Shown here: one piece after another, positions 7,517 to 17,066 of the stretch
How positions within the stretch are numbered: position 1 is the stretch's first letter
Layout of the letters: each line of letters starts with the position of its first letter
Source: CAZMJP01 sp964566895
GTDB lineage: Bacteria; Patescibacteriota; Patescibacteriia; UBA2591; UBA6264
Assembly (NCBI GenBank): GCA_964566895.1
Contig: CAZMJP010000014.1
Location: 1 to 22,531 of the forward strand
Reading direction: 5' to 3'
DNA length: 22,531 bases
Notes under the pieces: model-generated
Told to the model about the DNA's origin: nothing
Databases searched by the model: none
Seen by the model: the letters and a program-made list of their open reading frames with translations, nothing else
Position numbers and translations under genes: made by a program

Positions 7517-9658
7517 ATGGTTATCAATCTCGTCCTGAGGAGATTGATATACTTCTCTCGGTTTGGCTCCGTCCGCCGGCCCAATAACCCCATCTTCTTC
7601 CAATAAATCCAAAAGCCGGGCGGCTCGAGCATAACCAATGCGCAATCTTCTCTGAAGCAGGGAGGCTGAGGCTTTGCCGGCTTGAACAACTACCTCGCGA
7701 GCCTGAGATAATAGCTCATCTTCTTTTAAATCCCCCCACGAACCCTTTTGCGACTCTAAATTATGAAATTCAATAACCTCTTGTTTAAGATCGGGTGTAG
7801 CTATACTGCTTAGATAATCCACCAATTTCCTAATCTCTCCATCTGAAACATAAGCCCCTTGGAGCCGTTTGGGCTTAGAAATCTCGGGCGAAATAAAAAG
7901 CATATCTCCCCGACCTAAAAGTTTCTCCGCTCCAGCAAAATCCAAAATCGTTCTCGAATCAATTATAGAAGCGACAGAAAAAGCTACCCGCGAGGTGATA
8001 TTGGCTTTTATCAACCCAGTGATAATATCAACCGATGGTCTTTGGGTTGCCATAATTAAATGAATCCCGGTAGCCCGAGCCATTTGAGCTAACCTAATAA
8101 TACAGGCCTCTATCTCACGGGGGGCTGCCGCCATTAAATCAGCTAATTCATCAATAATAATAATAATATAAGATAATTTATTATTGGGATTTGCCTGATT
8201 ATAAACATTGATGTCTCTTTTCTTGGCTTCAGACATAATCTCAAAACGGCGATCCATTTCAGAAATAGCCCATTTTAGGGCGCTAACTGTTTTGTCAATT
8301 TCAACAATTGTCGGAGTCAATAGATGAGGTAAATTGTTATAAAGAGTTAATTCAACTCTCTTTGGATCAATTAAAATAAACCTTAAATCATCCGGAGAAT
8401 TTTGATAAATCAAACTAATGATAATTGAATTAAGCATCACGGTTTTACCGCTGTTCGTCGCCCCAGCCACCAAGAGATGAGGCATTTTACCTAAATCAGC
8501 CAACCAGATATTGCCAGCCACGTCCCTCCCTAAGGCAATGGTTAGATTTGATTTTCTTTTTCTAAAGACCTCACTGGCTAAAATTTCTTTTAGCCGAATA
8601 ACCGCCACTCTTTGATTGGGGATTTCAACACCAACTAAGGACTGACCCGGGATAGGCGCTTCAATCCGAATAGGGTGAGCAGCTAAAGCCATAGCCAAAT
8701 CGTTATGAAGGGTGGTAATTTGAGATAATTTTATACCTTCAGCCGGTTTCAAGGTATATTGAGTCACGGTCGGACCAACTTTCACCTCTCCCATTTCAAC
8801 CGGAATAGAAAAATTTTCTAAAGTCTTCTTAATAATCAATTTATTTTCCCTAATATCTCCGGCATCAGGCCTGCTTGAGGTCTGCTCTAATAAATCAAGA
8901 GGCAAATCAATTTTTCGATAAACCTTTGGAGCAGATATGGTTATCTCGTCTTCTTTGTTTTTCTCTTTACTCTTTGTCGGCTTAGTCAAGACCGGCTCTG
9001 GTTCTTCTAATTTATCAGCCACATCTGTAATTTCTGGTTGAAGGGTCAATGGCTTCTTTTTCTTCTTAAAAATTGATTTAATCTCTCTTAATCCTCGCCA
9101 AAACCAATTTTCTTTGGTTAAAACCTCGTCTTGCTCGCGCTTCATTTTAATCAAATCACCAAAAGCGATAATTGACAGAATAACAAAAATACCGGCAAAA
9201 ATTACCCAACTGGCCCAAAAACCAAAAGTCTTAACTATAATATAACTCAAGCCGTAACCGACATATCCCCCGCCCCGAAAATCCTGCAGAGCCGACTTAT
9301 CATTAACAAAATAAATATGAAAAGCTCCGGCCAAGACCATAATTAAAAAGAATATTCCTAAAATTCTGGTTCTAAACTCAACTTTAATGTCTTTGCCCTG
9401 AAATTTATGATAATTAAGACACATTAAACCGACAATCAACAAGACAACCGGGACAAACCATTTAACCCAAGCAAAAAGAATCTCTAAACCCAAAACTAAA
9501 AACTCGCCGGCAACCCCCCCTAAATTAATCAACCCTAAAAATAAAATAACAGCCAAGGTAATAAAAATAACAGCCAATACCGATTCCCGAACTTGCGTCA
9601 AGCGGGTAAAACCAAACCTTCTTTCTTTTCTATTCTTTTTATGTTCTTTTTTAGACAT
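7508..9658 (-). CDS. ftsK: DNA translocase FtsK/SpoIIIE
   Basis: This 716-residue motor pumps chromosomal DNA through the closing septum. It has four to five N-terminal membrane helices (roughly residues 28-175), a charged linker (about 190-255), an alpha/beta domain (NFSIPVEMGEVKVGPTVTQY), then the RecA-like motor. The motor shows Walker A GATNSGKT (399-406), Walker B IIIIIDELADL with Asp503-Glu504, and ARATGIHLIMATQRPSVDII. A C-terminal winged-helix gamma domain (about 640-705, LLQRRLRIGYARAARLLDLL) recognises orienting DNA motifs in the family, so this is a full translocase rather than a motor-only paralogue. It is 29 bases downstream of rpoC on the same strand, an arrangement I regard as lineage-typical rather than general. 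An AGGTGG site lies 13 bases before the ATG. Confidence 0.96.
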   Translation of the reverse strand: MSKKEHKKNRKERRFGFTRLTQVRESVLAVIFITLAVILFLGLINLGGVAGEFLVLGLEILFAWVKWFVPVVLLIVGLMCLNYHKFQGKDIKVEFRTRILGIFFLIMVLAGAFHIYFVNDKSALQDFRGGGYVGYGLSYIIVKTFGFWASWVIFAGIFVILSIIAFGDLIKMKREQDEVLTKENWFWRGLREIKSIFKKKKKPLTLQPEITDVADKLEEPEPVLTKPTKSKEKNKEDEITISAPKVYRKIDLPLDLLEQTSSRPDAGDIRENKLIIKKTLENFSIPVEMGEVKVGPTVTQYTLKPAEGIKLSQITTLHNDLAMALAAHPIRIEAPIPGQSLVGVEIPNQRVAVIRLKEILASEVFRKRKSNLTIALGRDVAGNIWLADLGKMPHLLVAGATNSGKTVMLNSIIISLIYQNSPDDLRFILIDPKRVELTLYNNLPHLLTPTIVEIDKTVSALKWAISEMDRRFEIMSEAKKRDINVYNQANPNNKLSYIIIIIDELADLMAAAPREIEACIIRLAQMARATGIHLIMATQRPSVDIITGLIKANITSRVAFSVASIIDSRTILDFAGAEKLLGRGDMLFISPEISKPKRLQGAYVSDGEIRKLVDYLSSIATPDLKQEVIEFHNLESQKGSWGDLKEDELLSQAREVVVQAGKASASLLQRRLRIGYARAARLLDLLEEDGVIGPADGAKPREVYQSPQDEIDNHKL

Positions 9659-9687
9659 AATATCTAAATTCCCACCTGTCTATTTGG

Positions 9688-12600
9688 TTATTTGGCTTTC
9701 GGCTCCCGCCGGGGGACAACAGCTAATCCTGTCCCAGCCGGGATCAAACGGCCAACAATAACGTTTTCTTTTAACCCCCTTAAATAATCCACTTGACCAC
9801 TAATGGCGGCGTTGACCAAAACCCTTGAAGTTTCTTGAAATGAAGCCGCCGATAACCAACTGTCAATAGAAAGCGATACTCTAGTAATACCAAGCAGTAA
9901 TTTCTCAGCTTCAGCCGGTTTCTCCCCTTTTTTCTTAATTAAATTATTAACCTCTAAAAGATGGGACTTGGGGACTACCTCGCCCGGCAAGAAATCAGTA
10001 TTTCCAGACTCTTTAATCAAATATCGAGAAAACATCTGGCGGATGATTATTTCAATATGTTTATCGTTCAGTTTTTGCCCCTGGGACGAATAAATGTATT
10101 GGATTTCCTTAAGAATATATTTTTCCACTTGCTCCTGGCCTCTTAGCTCATAAAGTTCGTGCAAATCTAAACTCCCGTCGGTTAATTGCTGTCCTTTAAT
10201 CACCCTTTCTCCATCTTTAACCCAGACAGAATAACCAGCTACATCATACTCCTCTTTCTGATCTTTGCCCCCATTGCCGTGTTTCCGGCGCGGAGACCTA
10301 TTGCGCGTCTCATCTTTAATCAGAGATGAAGGGTTAATAATAATTTTTTTCTGTCCTGGTTCTTGAACAATTTTAACTACCCCATCATATCGGGATAGAA
10401 CAGCTTTCTTCTTAACTGGTCGAGCTTCAAAAAGTTCTTCCACTCGAGGTAGACCCTGGGTAATATCCAACCCCGCCACACCTCCCGTATGAAATGTTCT
10501 TAAAGTCAATTGAGTTCCGGGCTCGCCAATGCTCTGAGCGGCGATAACGCCAACTGGTACGCCAACTTTAACTAACCGATTATAAGCTAAATCATAGCCA
10601 TAACACTGAGCACAAACTCCCCTTTTAGACTGGCAAGTCAAGACTGAGCGGACAAAAACTTCTTCTAAATCAGCCTTATCTATCTCCTTGGCTTTATCTT
10701 TGGTAATGGCCTCATTAGCCCGAACAATGGTTTTTTTTGTCCTTGGATTTTTTACATCTTGAGCCGCTATCCGACCAAATAGCCTTGTTGTCCAATTTTC
10801 TCCCATCACTTGATTATCTTCACGCGTTAGCCGAAAACCCTGACGGTAGCCGCAATCTTCTTCTGTAACAATAATATCCTGGCAAACATCAACCATTCTC
10901 CTGGTCAAATATCCAGCGCTGGCCGTTCTTAAAGCGGTATCAGAAACACCTTTCCGCGAACCATGGGTAGAAATAAAAAACTCTAAAACATTGAACCCCT
11001 CCTTAAAAGAGGATTTTATTGGCAATTCGATTAGACGACCAGTTGGAGACGAAACAATCCCCCGCATACCGAACATTTGAGTAAGCTGGCTCCATGAACC
11101 CCGGGCCCCAGACTCAACCATAGAAAAAATCGAACTGGAAACCGACTGATTTTTTTTAACAATCTCGGTAATTTTATCTTTCGCTTCAATCCAAACTTCA
11201 ACACTCTTCAAATAACGCTCTTGTTCAGAGAGCAAACCTGTTTCATATTGATCCCGAATTTTATCAATATTATTCTCCGCCCGTTGAAGAATTGATTTTT
11301 TCTCCGGAAGGTCCGGCAAATCATCCATTCCCCAAGAAAGACCCGAACAGGTTAAATATGAAAGAGTAACTTCTTTAATTTGATCTAAAACTTTAACTGC
11401 TTCATCCGGCCCATATTTCTCTATAACCTCGACGACAATTTCACTTAACCTTTTTTTGTTGACTGCCTCATCTATGGAGTAAATCCCCTGAGGTAAGATT
11501 GAATTAAAAATTAGTCTGCCAACACTTGTCACTTGTTTAATCTCCTTACTTTCACTGCCAATATGTTGGTGCGGGCTTCTATTTACCTTAACCTTAATTT
11601 CCTCCTGCAACTCTATTTTCCCCAATTGATAAGCTAAAATAGCTTCACTAATACTACTGAAAGAAGGTAATTCTTTTTCTCCTTGTTTGCGACCGGATGA
11701 AGGATCAATTAAGGTCATATAATAAACGCCCCAAACCATGTCTTTGGTTGGGGTAACAATCGGCTCGCCAGTGGCTGGTTTTAAAAGATTTTTGGTACAT
11801 AAAATAATATCTTTGGCTTCCTCTTGGGCTTTTTCAGTGATGGGCAGGTGAACAGCCATTTGATCTCCGTCAAAATCTGCATTAAAGGCAGCGCAAACAA
11901 GGGGATGGATTTGGATTGCCTTACCTTCAATCAAAACTGGTTGAAAAGCCTGAATACCTAAACGATGAAGCGTCGGCGCCCGATTAAGCAAAACATAAGA
12001 GCTCTTAGTAACTTCCTCTAAAATAGCCCAAACGTCTTCTGTCCCGGTCTCAATCAGCCGATTAGCGCTGCGAACATTATGAACAACCCCTTTTTTAATC
12101 AGTTTAGAAGCAATAAATGGCTTAAAAAGTTCAACAGCCATAATTTTAGGTAGACCACACTGGTAAAGCTTAAGTTGAGGTCCAACTACGATTACTGAAC
12201 GGCCAGAATAATCCACCCTTTTACCAAGTAAATTTTGACGAAAACGACCCTGTTTTCCTTTTAAAATATCGGCTAAAGATTTTAAGGCTCGACGTTGACC
12301 AGTAGAGGCAATCGTCGTCTTCCCCGACCTCATTTCATTATCTATTAAAGCGTCAACCGCCTCTTGAAGCATCCTTTTTTCATTGCGTAAAATCACTTCA
12401 GGAGCATGTAAATCATAAAGACGTTTCAACCGATTATTACGATTAATCACTCGACGATATAAATCGTTCAAATCTGAAGAAGCAAACCGGCCGCCGTCCA
12501 AAGGGACTAAGGGTCTGAGATCCGGAGGAATAACCGGAATGATATTCAAAATCATCCACTCTGGTTTAATTTTGTTAACGATAAAATTCCGAATATATTT

Positions 12601-13407
12601 CAATCTTTGAATTAATTTTTTCTCTTTAGCCGGGTTAACAGTTTTACTTTTTTCTTTTTCTAAATCTCGAGCCAGTTTATATATATCAATATTCTGGAGT
12701 AATTTTAAAATTGCCTCCGCCCCAATGTCAGCTTCAAAAATATGCCCGCATTTTAAAGAAAGGTCGCGATATTGCAACTCGGTCAGCAATCTCTTTGTTT
12801 TTAGTTCTGTAATCTCTCGGCGTGTTTCATTATAATTCTCTATTAACTGCTTCAATTTTCGCGGATCGTTTTTTAAGCTCTTCTTCTCTTGCTCAAATTC
12901 CTTTTCCAACTCTTGGAGTGTTTTGACCCTTAAATCTTCATTGACGTCAGTAATGATAAAATTGGCAAAATAAACTACTTTTTCCAGAGATTGGGCAGAT
13001 AAATCTAAAAGCAGTCCTATTTTTGAAGGAACGCCCCGTAAAAACCAAATATGAGCCACCGGAGCGGCTAAACTAATATGCCCAAATCTCTCGCGCCTGA
13101 CCACACTCCTCGTTACTTCTACGCCGCAGCGGTCGCAAGTAACACCTCGATAACGAAGCTTCTTATACTTACCACAAGCGCACTGCCAATCTTTAACCGG
13201 ACCAAAAATCTTTTGACAAAACAACCCATCTCTCTCCGGCTTTCGACTCCGGTAGTTAATAGTTTCTGGCTTAGTCACTTCGCCATGAGACCACCCCTTT
13301 ATTTCGTCTGGAGAAGCCAGACACAATCTAATCGCGTCAAAATCCAAGGGTCGACGCCGTTTGTCGTCTGATAAAGCTAATGTTGAAATCGTTGAAGGAG
13401 TTGACAT
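9688..13407 (-). CDS. rpoC: RNA polymerase beta' subunit
   Basis: At 1239 residues this is a compact beta' subunit. The catalytic loop NADFDGDQM (509-517) holds the three Mg-binding aspartates Asp511, Asp513 and Asp515. The N-terminal zinc site is Cys76, Cys78, Cys91 and Cys94 (CACGKYKKLRYRGVTCDRC). The second zinc site uses EEDCGY plus CQSKRGVCAQC further on. Rudder, bridge-helix and trigger-loop regions are present (GVVAAQSIGEPGTQLT-like text reads here as GVIAAQSIGEPGTQLTLRTF). No large lineage insert such as the Gram-negative trigger-loop domain is seen. A GGG-containing ribosome site lies seven bases before the ATG. The gene follows rpoB after about 100 bases and is probably co-transcribed with it. 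Confidence 0.98.
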   Translation of the reverse strand: MSTPSTISTLALSDDKRRRPLDFDAIRLCLASPDEIKGWSHGEVTKPETINYRSRKPERDGLFCQKIFGPVKDWQCACGKYKKLRYRGVTCDRCGVEVTRSVVRRERFGHISLAAPVAHIWFLRGVPSKIGLLLDLSAQSLEKVVYFANFIITDVNEDLRVKTLQELEKEFEQEKKSLKNDPRKLKQLIENYNETRREITELKTKRLLTELQYRDLSLKCGHIFEADIGAEAILKLLQNIDIYKLARDLEKEKSKTVNPAKEKKLIQRLKYIRNFIVNKIKPEWMILNIIPVIPPDLRPLVPLDGGRFASSDLNDLYRRVINRNNRLKRLYDLHAPEVILRNEKRMLQEAVDALIDNEMRSGKTTIASTGQRRALKSLADILKGKQGRFRQNLLGKRVDYSGRSVIVVGPQLKLYQCGLPKIMAVELFKPFIASKLIKKGVVHNVRSANRLIETGTEDVWAILEEVTKSSYVLLNRAPTLHRLGIQAFQPVLIEGKAIQIHPLVCAAFNADFDGDQMAVHLPITEKAQEEAKDIILCTKNLLKPATGEPIVTPTKDMVWGVYYMTLIDPSSGRKQGEKELPSFSSISEAILAYQLGKIELQEEIKVKVNRSPHQHIGSESKEIKQVTSVGRLIFNSILPQGIYSIDEAVNKKRLSEIVVEVIEKYGPDEAVKVLDQIKEVTLSYLTCSGLSWGMDDLPDLPEKKSILQRAENNIDKIRDQYETGLLSEQERYLKSVEVWIEAKDKITEIVKKNQSVSSSIFSMVESGARGSWSQLTQMFGMRGIVSSPTGRLIELPIKSSFKEGFNVLEFFISTHGSRKGVSDTALRTASAGYLTRRMVDVCQDIIVTEEDCGYRQGFRLTREDNQVMGENWTTRLFGRIAAQDVKNPRTKKTIVRANEAITKDKAKEIDKADLEEVFVRSVLTCQSKRGVCAQCYGYDLAYNRLVKVGVPVGVIAAQSIGEPGTQLTLRTFHTGGVAGLDITQGLPRVEELFEARPVKKKAVLSRYDGVVKIVQEPGQKKIIINPSSLIKDETRNRSPRRKHGNGGKDQKEEYDVAGYSVWVKDGERVIKGQQLTDGSLDLHELYELRGQEQVEKYILKEIQYIYSSQGQKLNDKHIEIIIRQMFSRYLIKESGNTDFLPGEVVPKSHLLEVNNLIKKKGEKPAEAEKLLLGITRVSLSIDSWLSAASFQETSRVLVNAAISGQVDYLRGLKENVIVGRLIPAGTGLAVVPRREPKAK

Positions 13408-13422
13408 AATAATCCCTTTGCT

Positions 13423-13441
13423 CCAATTCCCTAATTGGGAA
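13423..13441 (-). repeat. Overlapping alternative hairpins just before rpoC
   Basis: Two mutually exclusive palindromes share bases: CCAATT-CCCT-AATTGG (13423-13438) and TTCCC-TAATT-GGGAA (13427-13441). On the coding strand they end a few bases before the rpoC ribosome site. They could tune translation of beta' relative to beta, but the stems are short and may be chance. Confidence 0.35.
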
Positions 13442-13508
13442 CCAAAAAATTAAACTTATCTTCAAATTAATACATTTCTAATTTTAATCTCTATTTCTAT
13501 TTTCCCGC

Positions 13509-16500
13509 TTATTCCGCATGTAGCCTCCTCCCTCCTCTAATCATCTCCACATTTAACCCTAATCCTTTAAGTTCCCGGACTAAAACACTAAACGACTCGG
13601 GGATATTAACTTCTCTAACTGGGTTCCCCTCAATAATTGACTCATAGGCCTTGCTTCGACCAATAACATCGTCAGATTTAATCGTCAGCATTTCCTGTAA
13701 AGTATAGGCAGCGCCATATCCTTCCAAAGCCCAGACCTCCATTTCGCCAAATCTTTGGCCTCCAAACTGGGCTTTGCCGCCCAAAGGTTGCTGAGTAATT
13801 AAAGAATACGAGCCAATAGAACGCTGATGAATTTTATCTTCGACTAAGTGATTGAGTTTCATTATATAAATATAACCGACAGTAACCGGATTTTTAAACG
13901 CCTCGCCGGTTCGACCGTCATAAAGAGTTAATTTACCCGTTGAAGAAAATCCCGCTTTAACCAATTCTTGCCTAATTCTTTCTTCACTCACCCCGTCCAA
14001 AACTGGACTGGCTACTTTATATCCTAATTTAAAAGCCGCTAAGCCTAAATGGGTCTCTAAAATCTGGCCTAAATTCATTCTTGAAACAACGCCCAAAGGA
14101 TTAAGAATAATATCAACTGGCGTACCATCACTTAAATATGGCATATCTTCTTGAGAAATCACCCTGGAAATCACCCCTTTGTTCCCGTGTCGTCCAGCCA
14201 TTTTGTCGCCCACCTGAACTTTCCGCATATCAGCCACCAATACCTGAATTGACTTAATAACCCCAGGCGGCAGCTTATCTCCCTTTTCCCGAGAAAATAT
14301 TTTCACGCCAATTACCTTGCCATGCTCTCCATGTTCAAGATAAAGAGAAGAATCTCGAACGTCGCGAGATTTCTCCCCAAAAATCGCCCGAAGGAGTTTT
14401 TCCTCAGCAGTCAGTTCGGTCTCGCCCCGCGGAGTAATTTTCCCAACCAAAATATCACCCGATTTGACCTCCGCTCCGATTCTAATTATGCCCTCTTCGT
14501 CTAAATTTCTTAACTTCTCTTCACCGACATTAGGTATATCACAAGTGGTCACCTCTGAACCAAACTTCGTTTCCCTAATCTCGGTTGTATGTTCATTAAT
14601 GTGGATAGAGGTAAATCGATCATCTTGGACTAACCGCGATGATATTAAAATAGCATCCTCATAATTACCGCCTTCCCAAGCCATAAAAGCGACTAAGATA
14701 TTCTGCCCTAAAGCAAGCTCTCCGTTCTTTATTGAAGAGCCTTGAGCTAGAATATCTCCAGGCCTAAATCTCTGATTTTTGGTCACTGCCGGATATTGAT
14801 TAAAACAGGTATCAAAATTTGAACGTTGATATTTATTAAGATAATAGGTTTTGGTTTCACCAGAATTAAAAACAACAGAAACATGACTAGCGTCTACCTC
14901 GGCCACCCGACCACCCTCTGAAGCAACAATTAAATGGCCAGAATCCCGGGCTACTTTATCTTCAATGCCGGTACCAACAATTGGCGAGTCTGGCTTAATT
15001 AAAGGAACAGCCTGACGCTGCATATTGGTTCCCATTAAGGCCCTGACCCCGTCGTCATGTTCCAAAAACGGAATAAGCGAGGTAGCAACACTTACAATCT
15101 GATTAGCGGCCACATCAATATACTCCACTTCCTCAACCCGACAAAAGCCCGGTCGACCATAAACCCTAGCCTCTACTTCTTTGTCTATGATCCGCCCATG
15201 TTTATCAATTTTAAAAGAAAGGGGAGCCAAAATATGTTGGTCCTCTTCAAAAGCTGTAAGATAAACAATTTTATTGGTTAATTTACCTTTAATCACCTGC
15301 CGATACGGCGTTTCAATAAATCCGTATTCATTAAGCCGAGCGTAACAAGAAAGATGACTAACTAATCCGACATTCGGTCCTTCCGGCGTTGCAATCGGAC
15401 AAATTTTACCGTAAAACGTCCGATGGACGTCGCGAACCTCAAAACCAGCTCTCTCGCGCGTCAACCCCCCTGGACCAACTACGGTTAATCTTCTTTTGTG
15501 TTCTAACTCTGAGAGTAAATTTGTCTGATCCATAAACTGTGAAAATTGAGAAGACATAAAGAACTCTTTAACCACCCCGCTAATTGGTCTAACGTTGATT
15601 AATTGACCGGGGAGCAAATTTTTGACCCCAACAATACTCATTCTATCTTTAATAATACGTTGAAGCCTGAGCATTCCTACACGCATTCTATTTTGAACCA
15701 ATTCGCCAACTGCCCGAATTCTCCGGTTAGACAAATGATCAATATCATCTGGCGGAGTTTGTTCAATATTAAACCTAATTATCTCGCTAATGATAGCTAC
15801 TAAATCCTCGCATCGGATCGTCCATTTATCTATTTTTGGGTCAAGACCCAGTCGTTGATTCATTTTATACCGTCCAACCTTGCTTAAATCATAACGATTA
15901 TACTGAAAAAACATAGCATAAATTAATGACTTAGCATTATCAACTGTAGCTAAATCGCCTGGTCTGATTTTTCGATAAACTTCAATTAATCCCTCTTCTT
16001 CTGAAGAAGAGGGATCTTTTTCTAAAGTTGCCTTAATATAGTCAATGCCGGGAGTTTTATCAAAATTTTTCCCCCCTAGAATAGACCTCTGCCAAGAGGC
16101 GGACAGAGCGCTTTTAGTGGAAAATGCATGTAAAATTTCCCTATCTGTCCCGAGACCAAATACTCGCAAAAGGGCAGAGGCGGTTATTTTCCTTTGACGA
16201 TCAATTCTCACCCAAATAACGTTATGGGCATCGGTCTCAAATTCAAGCCAAGCGCCTCGATCAGGAATAATTTTGGCTCCGTAAAAAAATTTCCCCTTAA
16301 TTGATTCTGAGGTAAAAAATACTCCGGGAGACCTAATCAACTGCTGGACAACAACTCTTTCAATCCCATTAATAATAAAAGTGCCGCGTTCTGTCATTAG
16401 CGGTATATCACTAAAATAAACTTCTTGATTTACTTTTTTGCCGGTCCGTTTATTAATTAAACGCACCTTGACGGTTAAAGGTGCTTCATAAGTTAAATTT

Positions 16501-16721
16501 CTGTTTTTGCTAGTAATTTCATCAAATTTTGGCAAACCCAAGGAACAGCCTAAAAAATGCAATTCAAAATTCCGACCAATTAAATCCTCAATAGGCGAAA
16601 ACTCTTTAATCAATTCCCTTAAGCCACTTTTTAAAAACCAACCATAAGAAGACTTTTGAATCTCTACTAAATCTGGCAATGGCAAATTAAAAGATGAATT
16701 AGAGAAAAATATGCGTTCCAT
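13509..16721 (-). CDS. rpoB: RNA polymerase beta subunit
   Basis: This is a 1070-residue beta subunit, shorter than the E. coli protein because lineage inserts are absent. Conserved blocks include LIRSPGVFF near residue 130, the rifampicin-pocket region FSQFMDQTNLLSELEHKRR followed by GPGGLTRERAGFEVRDVH, ATPEGPNVGLV, the GDKMAGRHGNKGVIS active-site segment, and the C-terminal FGEMEVWALEGYGAAYTLQE. The residue at the E. coli Ser531 position reads Thr, in a changed local context (LTVVGPGG). Residues about 236-243 (PSSSEEEG) are encoded by a perfect inverted repeat. A GGTGG ribosome site precedes the ATG. The gene heads the rpoB-rpoC-ftsK-rodZ-recA run and has a long leader with two promoter candidates. 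Confidence 0.98.
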   Translation of the reverse strand: MERIFFSNSSFNLPLPDLVEIQKSSYGWFLKSGLRELIKEFSPIEDLIGRNFELHFLGCSLGLPKFDEITSKNRNLTYEAPLTVKVRLINKRTGKKVNQEVYFSDIPLMTERGTFIINGIERVVVQQLIRSPGVFFTSESIKGKFFYGAKIIPDRGAWLEFETDAHNVIWVRIDRQRKITASALLRVFGLGTDREILHAFSTKSALSASWQRSILGGKNFDKTPGIDYIKATLEKDPSSSEEEGLIEVYRKIRPGDLATVDNAKSLIYAMFFQYNRYDLSKVGRYKMNQRLGLDPKIDKWTIRCEDLVAIISEIIRFNIEQTPPDDIDHLSNRRIRAVGELVQNRMRVGMLRLQRIIKDRMSIVGVKNLLPGQLINVRPISGVVKEFFMSSQFSQFMDQTNLLSELEHKRRLTVVGPGGLTRERAGFEVRDVHRTFYGKICPIATPEGPNVGLVSHLSCYARLNEYGFIETPYRQVIKGKLTNKIVYLTAFEEDQHILAPLSFKIDKHGRIIDKEVEARVYGRPGFCRVEEVEYIDVAANQIVSVATSLIPFLEHDDGVRALMGTNMQRQAVPLIKPDSPIVGTGIEDKVARDSGHLIVASEGGRVAEVDASHVSVVFNSGETKTYYLNKYQRSNFDTCFNQYPAVTKNQRFRPGDILAQGSSIKNGELALGQNILVAFMAWEGGNYEDAILISSRLVQDDRFTSIHINEHTTEIRETKFGSEVTTCDIPNVGEEKLRNLDEEGIIRIGAEVKSGDILVGKITPRGETELTAEEKLLRAIFGEKSRDVRDSSLYLEHGEHGKVIGVKIFSREKGDKLPPGVIKSIQVLVADMRKVQVGDKMAGRHGNKGVISRVISQEDMPYLSDGTPVDIILNPLGVVSRMNLGQILETHLGLAAFKLGYKVASPVLDGVSEERIRQELVKAGFSSTGKLTLYDGRTGEAFKNPVTVGYIYIMKLNHLVEDKIHQRSIGSYSLITQQPLGGKAQFGGQRFGEMEVWALEGYGAAYTLQEMLTIKSDDVIGRSKAYESIIEGNPVREVNIPESFSVLVRELKGLGLNVEMIRGGRRLHAE
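15989..16015 (-). repeat. 27-base perfect palindrome inside rpoB
   Basis: ATCCCTCTTCTTC (15989-16001) and GAAGAAGAGGGAT (16003-16015) are exact reverse complements around a single central base. On the + strand CTTTTTCT follows, so it has the form of a terminator antisense to rpoB. In the protein it gives the low-complexity stretch D-P-S-S-S-E-E-E-G. Confidence 0.8.
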
Positions 16722-16741
16722 AAGAGTACCACCGACTACTG

Positions 16742-16747
16742 ATTATA
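16742..16747 (-). promoter_or_regulatory. Possible proximal rpoB promoter (-10 TATAAT)
   Basis: On the - strand a perfect TATAAT lies about 20 bases before the rpoB ATG. No good -35 is seen: TTGTTC is 19 bp upstream and TTCTGA 16 bp upstream. It would give a very short leader and would bypass the hairpin at 16759-16786. Confidence 0.4.
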
Positions 16748-16758
16748 GACGCAAAAAC

Positions 16759-16786
16759 TCCCTTCAGAACAAGTTTCTTGGAGGGA
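16759..16786 (-). terminator. Terminator- or attenuator-like hairpin in the rpoB leader
   Basis: On the - strand TCCCT pairs with AGGGA, and inside it AGAA pairs with TTCT around a 5-base loop, with a small internal loop. GTTTTTG follows. It could end transcripts coming from the MurE-like gene or attenuate those from the promoter at 16886-16914. The T-run is short, so strength is uncertain. Confidence 0.45.
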
Positions 16787-16885
16787 TTCTTTAATTTAAA
16801 AATTTTTTCTTTCTATATACAATTTAGAAAAAACTAAATCTGACCCAAAAACAATGCTAAAATTTATTAAATCAAAATTATATTT

Positions 16886-16914
16886 ACAATAGCAAATAAT
16901 TTTTAATCTGTCAA
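16886..16914 (-). promoter_or_regulatory. Main rpoB promoter candidate (TTGACA-17-TATTGT)
   Basis: On the - strand a perfect -35 TTGACA (16914-16909) is 17 bp from TATTGT (16891-16886), in AT-rich DNA. The predicted start near 16879 gives a leader of about 158 bases before rpoB. A perfect DnaA box ends 19 bp upstream of the -35. Confidence 0.7.
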
Positions 16915-17066
16915 TCCTATAAAAACCTTCTTTGTGGATAACTTTAAGAAAAATTTACCCATAATAAATAGAATTTTTACCAGGATTAAGCCTTATTTTC
17001 AACTTAATAAAACTAAAATATAAGTTCTCCACAAGCTATCCACAACTGATATAAAAATAATAAAAA

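Larger units (their letters stand above)
16722..17066. other. 345-base gene-free, AT-rich region with DnaA boxes
   Basis: This is the only stretch over 300 bases without a gene. It contains the rpoB promoter candidates and hairpin described separately, an AT-only hairpin ATTTAG-6-CTAAAT at 16822-16839, and three DnaA-box-like 9-mers. TGTGGATAA at 16933-16941 is a perfect TTATCCACA box on the - strand. TTCTCCACA (17025-17033) and CTATCCACA (17036-17044) each differ by one base and are exactly 11 bp apart in the same orientation. The sequence between the perfect box and the pair is almost wholly A/T. This could be a replication origin or a DnaA-responsive control region for rpoBC. Flanking genes run in the same direction, which is less typical of an origin. 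Confidence 0.6.

Noticed and set aside
7438..7689. 83-codon - strand frame across the ftsK end and rodZ start
   Set aside because: It overlaps two well-supported genes in another frame and has no recognisable content.
16956..16964. TTACCCATA as a fourth DnaA box
   Set aside because: It differs from TTATCCACA at two positions, so in AT-rich DNA it is not convincing.
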